Below are positions 52,401 to 63,833 of a stretch of 64,000 nt of DNA, one piece after another. The stretch is from Hippophae tibetana (Eukaryota; Streptophyta; Magnoliopsida; Rosales; Elaeagnaceae): positions 78,167,816-78,231,815 of the forward strand of contig CM072801.1 of NCBI GenBank assembly GCA_037013495.1. Direction: 5' to 3'. Position 1 is the first letter of the stretch. Every line of letters starts with the position of its first letter. The notes under the pieces are model-generated. The model saw only the letters and a list, made by a program, of their open reading frames with translations, searched no databases and was not told where the DNA came from. The position numbers were made by a program, and so were the translations under genes.

Positions 52401-55400
52401 ATGCTTCTATCCATTTTCTAATGTTATATTTTTACAAAACATCCTTATTTGATTGTTTATTGTGTTTTTGAGTCATGAATGACCTAAAATAGAAGGAATT
52501 TTCACCAACAAGTCTTGCATTTTCTTTAAATATTTTTGTCGTTGTTTTCGTCATTGGATTTATTTTCGCATTTTTCATTGAATTCTTCCTATCTTTTTCT
52601 TGTTATTTTACTTATGTGTTTAATTTATCTTTGTTCTTCTAAAAAACAAAAGAGTTGTTGCCATTCACTGTTTCGAAAAAATAACTAATAATTTGGGTTG
52701 AAGCTTTAAACTGTCATAACTTTTAATTCATGCTCCCAAATGACTATTATAATAAATCAAATCGAAGCTCGTTTCGATTACTACAAAGACAACCTTACAT
52801 TATTTCATTACTCCTTGTTTCTGAACCCAAGTTTGTTTATTTACCCTATTTACATACGTCTAAATGTTTGGTCGTATCATATGGAGTTGTTTTTGGTTCT
52901 TGTTCCTTAGGCTTCAATTACGATCATCTTAACCACATTAAGGGTTATTCAATCGTTCCAATTTGTAGGAGTTCCTATATTACCAGGTTCTTCGCCTAAA
53001 GGATATAAGTCATATGGAATCATAGCCGTGGTTTCTGAAAATAGGTTCTCCACATGCTTCTATCCATTTTCTAATGTTATATTTTTACAAAACATCCTTA
53101 TTTGATTGTTTATTGTGTTTTTGAGTCATGAATCACCTAAAATAGAAGGAATTTTCACCCACAAGTCTTCCATTTTCTTTAAATATTTTTGTCGTTGTTT
53201 TCGTCATTCGATTTATTTTCTCATTTTTCATTGAATTCTTCCTATCTTTTTCTTTATATTTTACTTATGTGTTTAATTTATCTTTGTTCTTCTAAAAAAC
53301 AAGAGAGTTGTTGCCATTCACTGTTTCGAAAAAATAACTAATAATTTGGGTTGAAGCTTTAAACTGTCATAACTTTTAATTCATGCATCCAAATGACTAT
53401 TATAATAAATCAAATCGAAGCTCGTTTCGATTACTACAAAAACAACCTTACATTATTTCATTACTCCTTATTTCTGAACCCAAGTTTGTTTATTTACCCT
53501 ATTTACATACGTCTAAAAGTTTGGTCGTATCATATGGAGTTGTTTTTGGTTCTTGTTCCTCAGGCTTCAATTACGATCATCTTAACCAAATTAATGGTTA
53601 TTCAATCGTTCCAATTTGTAGGAGTTCCTATATTACCAGGTTCTTCGCCTAAAGGATATAAGTCATATGGAATCATAGCCGTGGATTCTGAAAATAAGTT
53701 CTCTGCATGCTTCTATCTGTTTTATAATGTTATATTCTTACAAAACATCATTATTTGATTGTTTATTGTGTTTTTGAGCCATGAATCACTCAAAATAGAA
53801 GGAATTTTCACCCACAACTTTTGCATTTTCTTTAAATATTTTTGTCGTTGTTTTCGTCGTTGGATTTATTTTTGCATTTTTCATTGAATTCTTCCTATCT
53901 TTTTCTTGTTCTTTTACTTATGTGTTTAATTTATCTTTGTTCTTCTAAAAAACAAGAGAGTTGTTGCAATTCACTCTTTCGAAAAAATAACTAATAATTT
54001 GGGTTGATGCTTTAAACTGTCATAACTTTTATTTCATGCATCCAAATGACTATTATAATAAATCAAATCGAAGCTCGTTTCGATTACTACAAAGACAACC
54101 TTACATTATTTCATTACTCCTTGTTTCTGAACCCAAGTTTGGTTATTTTCCCTATTTACATACGTCTAAAAGTTTGGTCGTATAATTTGGAGTTGTTTTT
54201 GGTTCTTGTTCCTTAGGCTTCAATTACGATCATCTTAACCACATTAATGGTTATTCAATCGTTCCTATTTGTTAGAGTTCCTATATTACTAGGTTCTTCA
54301 CCTAAAGGATATAAGTCATATGGAATCATAGTCCTGGTTTCAAAAAATAGGTTCTCCATATGCTTCTATCCATTTTCTAATGTTATATTTTTAGAAAACA
54401 TTCTTATTTGATTGTTTATTGTGTTTTTGAGTCATGAATCACCTAAAATAGATGGAATTTTCACCAACAAGTCTTGCATTTTCTTTAAATATTTTTGTCG
54501 TTGTTTTCGTCATTGGATTTATTTTCGCATTTTTCATTGTATTCTTCGTATATTTTTCTTGTTCTTTTACTTATATGTTTAATTTATCTTTGTTCTTCTA
54601 AAAAACAAGAGAGTTGTTGCCATTCACTGTTTCGAAAAAATAACTAATAATTTGGGTTGAAGCTTTAAACTGTCATAACTTTTAATTCATGCATCCAAAT
54701 GACTATTATAATAAATCATATCGAAGCTCGTTTCGATAACTACCAAGACAACCTTACATTATTTCATTACTCCTTGTTTCTGAACCCAAGTTTCTTTATT
54801 TACACTATTTACATATGTCTAAAAATTTGGTCGTATCATATGGAGTTGTTTTTGGTTCTTGTTCCTTAGGCTTCAATTACGATCATCTTAACCACATTAA
54901 TGGTTATTCAATCGTTCCTATTTGTTAGAGTTCCTATATTACCAGGTTCTTCACCTAAAGGATATAAGTCATATGGAATCATAGCCCTGGTTTCTGAAAA
55001 TAGGTTCTCCATATGCTTCTATCCATTTTCTAATGTTATATTTTTACAAAACATCCATATTTGATTGTTTATTGTGTTTTTGAGTCATGAATCACATAAA
55101 ATAGAAGGAATTTTCACCAACAAGTCTTGCATTTTCTTTAAATATTTTTGTCGTTGTTTTCGTCATTGGATTTATTTTCGCATTTTTCATTGAATTCTTC
55201 CTATCTTTTTCTTGTTATTTTACTTATGTGTTTAATTTATCTTTGTTCTTCTAAAAAACAAGAGAGTTGTTGCCATTCACTGTTTCGAAAAAATAACTAA
55301 TAATTTGGGTTGAAGCTTTAAACTGTCATAACTTTTAATTGATGCATCCAAATGACTATTATAATAAATCAAATCGAAGCTCGTTTCGATTACTACAAAG

Positions 55401-55994
55401 ACAACCTTACATTATTTCATTACTCCTTGTTTCTGAACCCAAGTTTGTTTATTTACCCTTTTTACATACGTCTAAATGTTTGGTCGTATCATATGGAGTT
55501 GTTTTTGGTTCTTGTTCCTTAGGCTTCAATTACGATCATCTTAACCACATTAATGGTTATTCAATCGTTCCTATTTGTTGGAGTTCCTATATTACCAGGT
55601 TTTTCGCCTAAAGGATATAAATCATATGGAATCATAGCCGTGGTTTCTGAAAATAGGTTCTCCACATGCTTCTATCCATTTTCTAATGTTATATTTTTAC
55701 AAAACATCCTTATTTGATTGTTTATTGTGTTTTTGAGTCATAAATCACCTAAAATAGAAGGAATATTCACCCACAAGTCTTGCATTTTCTTTAAATATTT
55801 TTGTCGTTGTTTTCGTCATTGGATTTATATTCACATTTTTCATTGAATTCTTCGTATCTTTTTCTTGTTCTTTTACTTATGTGTTTAATTTATCTTTGTT
55901 CTTCTAAAAAACAAGAGAGTTGTTGCAATTCACTGTTTCGAAAAAATAACAAATAATTTGGGTTGAAGCTTTAAACTGTCATAACTTTTAATTC
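49464..55994. repeat. Ten-monomer HOR, copy 3 (6531 bp)
   Basis: Starts: 49464 B, 50118 D, 50771 A, 51424 E, 52077 F, 52730 G, 53383 H, 54036 I, 54689 J, 55342 K. The order matches copies 1 and 2, and most units lie exactly 9144 bp from copy 2. Local differences include an extra T in B near 49695 ('ccaattttgtagg'), 'ccataggc' in D and 'tctttatatttt' in G near 53252. Confidence 0.93.
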
Positions 55995-57540
55995 ATGCAT
56001 CCAAATGACTATTATAATAAATCAAATCGAAGCTCGTTTTGATTACTACAAAGACAACCTTACATTATTTTATTACTCCTTGTTTCTGAACCCAAGTTTG
56101 TTTATTTACCCTATTTACATACGTCTAAAAGTTTGGTCATATGATATGGAGTTGTTTTTGGTTCTTGTTCCTTAGGATTCAATTACGATCATCTTAACCA
56201 CATTAATGGTTATTCAATCGTTCCTATTTGTTGGAGTTCCTATATTACCAGGTTCTTCGCCTAAAGGATATAAGTCATATGGAATCATAGCCGTGGTTTC
56301 TGAAAATAGGTTCTCCACATGCTTCTATCCATTTTCTAATGTTATATTTTTACAAAACATCCTTATTTGATTGTTTATTGTGTTTTTGAGTCATGAATCA
56401 CCTAAAATAGAAGGAATTTTCACCCACAAGTCTTGAATTTTCTTTAAATATTTTTGTCGTTGTTTTCGTCATTCAATTTATTTTTTTCATTTTTCATTAA
56501 ATTCTTCCTATCTTTTTCTTGTTATTTTAGTTATGTGTTTAATTTATCTTTGTTCTTCTAAAAAACAAGAGAGTTGTTGCCATTCACTGTTTCGAAAAAA
56601 TAACTAATAATTTGGGATAAAGCTTTAAACTATCATAACTTTTAATTCATGCATCCAAATGACTATTATAATAAATAAAATCGAAGCTCGTTTCGATTAC
56701 TACAAAGACAACCTTACATTATTTCATTACTCCTTATTTCTGAACCCAAGTTTGTTTATTTACCCTATTTACATACGTCTAAAAGTTTGGTCGTATCATA
56801 TGTAGTTGTTTTGGGTTCTTGTTCCTCAGGCTTCAATTACGATAATCTTAACCACATTAATGGTTATTCAATCGTTCCAATTTGTAGGAGTTCCTATATT
56901 ACCAGGTTCTTCGCCTAAAGGATATAAGTCATATGGAATCATAGCCCTGGTTTCTGAAAATAGGTTCTCCATATGCTTCTATCCATTTTCTAATGTTATA
57001 TTTTTACAAAACATCCTTATTTGATTGTTTATTGTGTTTTTGAGTCATGAATCACCTAAAATAGAAGGAATTTTCACCAACAAGTCTTGCATTTTCTTTA
57101 AATATTTTTGTCGTTGTTTTCATCATTGGATTTATTTTCGCATTTTTCATTGAATTCTTCCTATCTTTTTCTTGTTATTTTACTTATGTGTTTAATTTAT
57201 CTTTGTTCTTCTAAAAAACAAGAGAGTTGTTGCCATTCACTGTTTCGAAAAAATAACTAATAATTTGGGTTGAAGCTTTAAACTGTCATAACTTTTAATT
57301 GATGCATCCAAATGACTATTATAATAAATCAAATCGAAGCTCGTTTCGATTACTACAAAGACAACCTTACATTATTTCATTACTCCTTGTTTCTGAACCC
57401 AAGTTTGTTTATTTACCCTTTTTACATACGTCTAAATGTTTGGTCGTATCATATGGAGTTGTTTTTGGTTCTTGTTCCTTAGGCTTCAATTACGATCATC
57501 TTAACCACATTAATGGTTATTCAATCGTTCCTATTTGTTG
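49464..57540. repeat. 14-monomer superunit, copy 2
   Basis: This is the downstream partner of 40322-48396. It extends past the third ten-mer HOR into E-F'-K. The K at 57302 keeps the usual A-type tail and continues into another E-F', whereas the first copy switches to a J tail. Confidence 0.8.
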
Positions 57541-60500
57541 GAGTTCCTATATTACCAGGTTTTTCGCCTAAAGGATATAAATCATATGGAATCATAGCCG
57601 TGGTTTCTGAAAATAGGTTCTCCACATGCTTCTATCCATTTTCTAATGTTATATTTTTACAAAACATCCTTATTTGATTGTTTATTGTGTTTTTGAGTCA
57701 TAAATCACCTAAAATAGAAGGAATATTCACCCACAAGTCTTGCATTTTCTTTAAATATTTTTGTCGTTGTTTTCGTCATTGGATTTATATTCACATTTTT
57801 CATTGAATTCTTCATATCTTTTTCTTGTTCTTTTACTTATGTGTTTAATTTATCTTTGTTCTTCTAAAAAACAAGAGAGTTGTTGCAATTCACTGTTTCG
57901 AAAAAATAACAAATAATTTGGGTTGAAGCTTTAAACTGTCATAACTTTTAATTCATGCATCCAAATGACTATTATAATAAATCAAATCGAAGCTCGTTTT
58001 GATTACTACAAAGACAACCTTACATTATTTTATTACTCCTTGTTTCTGAACCCAAGTTTGTTTATTTACCCTATTTACATACGTCTAAAAGTTTGGTCAT
58101 ATGATATGGAGTTGTTTTTGGTTCTTGTTCCTTAGGATTCAATTACGATCATCTTAACCACATTAATGGTTATTCAATCGTTCCTATTTGTTGGAGTTCC
58201 TATATTACCAGGTTCTTCGCCTAAAGGATATAAGTCATATGGAATCATAGCCGTGGTTTCTGAAAATAGGTTCTCCACATGCTTCTATCCATTTTCTAAT
58301 GTTATATTTTTACAAAACATCCTTATTTGATTGTTTATTGTGTTTTTGAGTCATGAATCACCTAAAATAGAAGGAATTTTCACCCACAAGTCTTGAATTT
58401 TCTTTAAATATTTTTGTCGTTGTTTTCGTCATTCAATTTATTTTCTCATTTTTCATTAAATTCTTCCTATCTTTTTCTTGTTATTTTAGTTATGTGTTTA
58501 ATTTATCTTTGTTCTTCTAAAAAACAAGAGAGTTGTTGCCATTCACTGTTTCGAAAAAATAACTAATAATTTGGGATAAAGCTTTAAACTATCATAACTT
58601 TTAATTCATGCATCCAAATGACTATTATAATAAATAAAATCGAAGCTCGTTTCGATTACTACAAAGACAACCTTACATTATTTCATTACTCCTTATTTCT
58701 GAACCCAAGTTTGTTTATTTACCCTATTTACATACGTCTAAAAGTTTGGTCGTATCATATGTAGTTGTTTTGGGTTCTTGTTCCTCAGGCTTCAATTACG
58801 ATAATCTTAACCACATTAATGGTTATTCAATCGTTCCAATTTGTAGGAGTTCCTATATTACCAGGTTCTTCGCCTAAAGGATATAAGTCATATGGAATCA
58901 TAGCCCTGGTTTCTGAAAATAGGTTCTCCATATGCTTCTATCCATTTTCTAATGTTATATTTTTACAAAACATCCTTATTTGATTGTTTATTGTGTTTTT
59001 GAGTCATGAATCACCTAAAATAGAAGGAATTTTCACCAACAAGTCTTGCATTTTCTTTAAATATTTTTGTGGTTGTTTTCGTCATTGGATTTATTTTCGC
59101 ATTTTTCATTGAATTCTTCCTATCTTTTTCTTGTTATTTTACTTATGTGTTTAATTTATCTTTGTTCTTCTAAAAAACAAAAGAGTTGTTGCCATTCACT
59201 GTTTCGAAAAAATAACTAATAATTTGGGTTGAAGCTTTAAACTGTCATAACTTTTAATTCATGCATCCAAATGACTATTATAATAAATCAAATCGAAGCT
59301 CGTTTCGATTACTACAAAGACAACCTTACATTATTTCATTACACCTTGTTTCTGAACCCAAGTTTGTTTATTTACCCTATTTACATACGTCTAAATGTTT
59401 GGTCGTATCATATGGAGTTGTTTTTGGTTCTTGTTCCTTAGGCTTCAATTACGATCATCTTAACCACATTAAGGGTTATTCAATCGTTCCAATTTGTAGG
59501 AGTTCCTATATTACCAGGTTCTTCGCCTAAAGGATATAAGTCATATGGAATCATAGCCGTGGTTTCTGAAAATAGGTTCTCCACATGCTTCTATCCATTT
59601 TCTAATGTTATATTTGTACAAAACATCCTTATTTGATTGTTTATTGTGTTTTTGAGTCATGAATCACCTAAAATAGAAGGAATTTTCACCCACAAGTCTT
59701 CCATTTTCTTTAAATATTTTTGTCGTTGTTTTCGTCATTCGATTTATTTTCTCATTTTTCATTGAATTCTTCCTATCTTTTTCTTGTTATTTTACTTATG
59801 TGTTTAATTTATCTTTGTTCTTCTAAAAAACAAGAGAGTTGTTGCCATTCACTGTTTCGAAAAAATAACTAATAATTTGGGTTGAACCTTTAAACTGTCA
59901 TAACTTTTAATTCATGCTCCCAAATGAATATTATAATAAATCAAATCGAAGCTCGTTTCGATTACTACAAAGACAACCTTACATTATTTCATTACTCCTT
60001 GTTTCTGAACCCAAGTTTGTTTATTTACCCTATTTACATACGTCTAAATGTTTGGTCGTATCATATGGAGTTGTTTTTGGTTCTTGTTCCTTAGGCTTCA
60101 ATTACGATCATCTTAACCACATTAAGGGTTATTCAATCGTTCCAATTTGTAGGAGTTCCTATATTACCAGGTTCTTCGCCTAAAGGATATAAGTCATATG
60201 GAATCATAGCCGTGGTTTCTGAAAATAGGTTCTCCACATGCTTCTATCCATTTTCTAATGTTATATTTTTACAAAACATCCTTATTTGATTGTTTATTGT
60301 GTTTTTGAGTCATGAATCACCTAAAATAGAAGGAATTTTCACCCACAAGTCTTCCATTTTCTTTAAATATTTTTGTCGTTGTTTTCGTCATTCGATTTAT
60401 TTTCTCATTTTTCATTGAATTCTTCCTATCTTTTTCTTGTTATTTTACTTATGTGTTTAATTTATCTTTGTTCTTCTAAAAAACAAGAGAGTTGTTGCCA

Positions 60501-60566
60501 TTCACTGTTTCGAAAAAATAACTAATAATTTGGGTTGAAGCTTTAAACTGTCATAACTTTTAATTC
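55995..60566. repeat. E-F'-K-E-F'-G-G block
   Basis: Starts: 55995 E, 56649 F', 57302 K, 57955 E, 58608 F', 59261 G, 59914 G. E-F' is duplicated with a three-monomer spacing of 1960 bp. Both E units are preceded by the private 'aataacaaataat', absent elsewhere, which shows local tandem copying. The two G units differ: the first keeps 'atgcatcc', while the second has 'atgctccc' and 'gaaccttt' like the G at 37056, so they came from different lineages. Confidence 0.87.
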
Positions 60567-61874
60567 ATGCATCCAAATGACTATTATAATAAATCAAATC
60601 GAAGCTCGTTTCGATTACTACAAAAACAACCTTACATTATTTCATTACTCCTTATTTCTGAACCCAAGTTTGTTTATTTACCCTATTTACATACGTCTAA
60701 AAGTTTGGTCGTATCATATGGAGTTGTTTTTGGTTCTTGTTCCTCAGGCTTCAATTACGATCATCTTAACCAAATTAATGGTTATTCAATCGTTCCAATT
60801 TGTAGGAGTTCCTATATTACCAGGTTCTTCGCCTAAAGGATATAAGTCATATGGAATCATAGCCGTGGATTCTGAAAATAAGTTCTCTGCATGCTTCTAT
60901 CTGTTTTATAATGTTATATTCTTACAAAACATCATTATTTGATTGTTTATTGTGTTTTTGAGCCATGAATCACTCAAAATAGAAGGAATTTTCACCCACA
61001 ACTTTTGCATTTTCTTTAAATATTTTTGTCGTTGTTTTCGTCGTTGGATTTATTTTTGCATTTTTCATTGAATTCTTCCTATCTTTTTCTTGTTCTTTTA
61101 CTTATGTGTTTAATTTATCTTTGTTCTTCTAAAAAACAAGAGAGTTGTTGCAATTCACTCTTTCGAAAAAATAACTAATAATTTGGGTTGATGCTTTAAA
61201 CTGTCATAACTTTTATTTTTAATGCATCCAAATGACTATTATAATAAATCAAATCGAAGCTCGTTTCGATTACTACAAAGACAACCTTACATTATTTCAT
61301 TACTCCTTGTTTCTGAACCCAAGTTTGGTTATTTTCCCTATTTACATACGTCTAAAAGTTTGGTCGTATAATTTGGAGTTGTTTTTGGTTCTTGTTACTT
61401 AGGCTTCAATTACGATCATCTTAACCACATTAATGGTTATTCAATCGTTCCTATTTGTTAGAGTTCCTATATTACTAGGTTCTTCACCTAAAGGATATAA
61501 GTCATATGGAATCATAGTCCTGGTTTCAAAAAATAGGTTCTCCATATGCTTCTATCCATTTTCTAATGTTATATTTTTAGAAAACATTCTTATTTGATTG
61601 TTTATTGTGTTTTTGAGTCATGAATCACCTAAAATAGATGGAATTTTCACCAACAAGTCTTGCATTTTCTTTAAATATTTTTGTCGTTGTTTTCGTCATT
61701 GGATTTATTTTCGCATTTTTCATTGTATTCTTCGTATATTTTTCTTGTTCTTTTACTTATATGTTTAATTTATCTTTGTTCTTCTAAAAAACAAGAGAGT
61801 TGTTGCCATTCACTGTTTCGAAAAAATAACTAATAATTTGGGTTGAAGCTTTAAACTGTCATAACTTTTAATTC

Positions 61875-62527
61875 ATGCATCCAAATGACTATTATAATAA
61901 ATCATATCGAAGCTCGTTTCGATAACTACCAAGACAACCTTACATTATTTCATTACTCCTTGTTTCTGAACCCAAGTTTCTTTATTTACCCTATTTACAT
62001 ACGTCTAAAAGTTTGGTCGTATCATATGTAGTTGTTTTGGGTTCTTGTTCCTCAGGCTTCAATTACGATAATCTTAACCACATTAATGGTTATTCAATCG
62101 TTCCAATTTGTAGGAGTTCCTATATTACCAGGTTCTTCGCCTAAAGGATATAAGTCATATGGAATCATAGCCCTGGTTTCTGAAAATAGGTTCTCCATAT
62201 GCTTCTATCCATTTTCTAATGTTATATTTTTACAAAACATCCATATTTGATTGTTTATTGTGTTTTTGAGTCATGAATCACATAAAATAGAAGGAATTTT
62301 CACCAACAAGTCTTGCATTTTCTTTAAATATTTTTGTCGTTGTTTTCGTCATTGGATTTATTTTCGCATTTTTCATTGAATTCTTCCTATCTTTTTCTTG
62401 TTATTTTACTTATGTGTTTAATTTATCTTTGTTCTTCTAAAAAACAAGAGAGTTGTTGCCATTCACTGTTTAGAAAAAATAACTAATAATTTGGGTTGAA
62501 GCTTTAAACTGTCATAACTTTTAATTG
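61875..62527. repeat. Mosaic monomer: J with an internal F' patch
   Basis: J marks hold to base 61980 ('aagtttc'). F' marks run from base 61990 through 'catatgtag', 'gttttggg', 'cctcagg', 'gataatc' and 'cttcgcc' to about 62140. J marks return with 'catccatatt' and 'cacataaaa' from about 62242. The patch is at least 150 bp and at most about 260 bp. A conversion tract is the simplest reading; two separate crossovers are possible. Confidence 0.8.
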
Positions 62528-63180
62528 ATGCATCCAAATGACTATTATAATAAATCAAATCGAAGCTCGTTTCGATTACTACAAAGACAACCTTACATTA
62601 TTTCATTACTCCTTGTTTCTGAACCCAAGTTTGTTTATTTACCCTTTTTACATACGTCTAAATGTTTGGTCGTATCATATGGAGTTGTTTTTGGTTCTTG
62701 TTCCTTAGGCTTCAATTACGATCATCTTAACCACATTAATGGTTATTCAATCGTTCCTATTTGTTGGAGTTCCTATATTACCAGGTTCTTCGCCTAAAGG
62801 ATATAAGTCATATGGAATCATAGCCGTGGTTTCTGAAAATAGGTTCTCCACATTCTTCTATCCATTTTCTAATGTTTTATTTTTACAAAACATCCTTATT
62901 TGATTGTTTATTGTGTTTTTGAGTCATGAATCACCTAAAATAGAAGGAATTTTCACCAACAAGTCTTGCATTTTCTTTAAATATTTTTGTCGTTGTTTTC
63001 ATCATTCGATTTATTTTCTCATTTTTCATTGAATTCTTCCTATCTTTTTCTTGTTATTTTACTTATGTGTTTAATTTATCTTTGTTCTTCTAAAAAACAA
63101 GAGAGTTGTTGCCATTCACTGTTTCGAAAAAATAACTAATAATTTGGGTTGAAGCTTTAAACTGTCATAACTTTTAATTC

Positions 63181-63833
63181 ATGCATCCAAATGACTATTA
63201 TAATAAATCAAATCGAAGCTCGTTTCGATTACTACAAAAACAACCTTACATTATTTCATTACTCCTTATTTCTGAACCCAAGTTTGTTTATTTACCCTAT
63301 TTACATACGTCTAAAAGTTTGGTCGTATCAAATGGAGTTGTTTTTGGTTCTTGTTCCTTAGGCTTCAATTACGATCATCTTAACCACATTAATGGTTATT
63401 CAATCGTTCCAATTTGTAGGAGTTCCTATATTACCAGGTTCTTCGCCTAAAGGATATAAGTCATATGGAATCATAGCTGTGGTTTCTGAAAATAAGTTCT
63501 CTGCATGCTTCTATCTATTTTCTAATGTTATATTTTTACAAAACCTCATTATTTAATTGTTTATTGTGTTTTTGAGCCATGAATCACTCAAAATAGAAGG
63601 AATTTTCACCCTCAACTCTTGCATTCTCTTTAAATATTTTTGTCGTTGTTTTCGTCATTGGATTTATTTTCGCATTTTTCATTGAATTCTTCCTATCTTT
63701 TTCTTGTTATTTTACTTATGTGTTTAATTTATCTTTGTTCTTCTAAAAAACAAGAGAGTTGTTGCCATTCACTGTTTCGAAAAAATAACTAATAATTTGG
63801 GTTGAAGCTTTAAACTGTCATAACTTTTAATTG
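63181..63833. repeat. Hybrid monomer: B with foreign tail end
   Basis: B marks run through 'gcattctc' (to base 63628). Then 'ttttgtcgttg' and 'gtcattgg' replace the B-specific 'ttttggcgttg' and 'gtcgttgg', so the switch lies within 63629-63642. The tail then matches units that precede 'attgatgcatcc' starts, and a K follows. Confidence 0.75.

Noticed and set aside
3855..63450. About 60 short open frames of 62-121 codons, all on the + strand
   Set aside because: They recur once per 653-bp unit, overlap one another in different frames, and open or close with single substitutions (for example 'ccttagg' to 'cctcagg' gives the 121-codon version in H). They have no recognisable domain, and several begin at non-ATG codons. 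They are by-products of the repeat.
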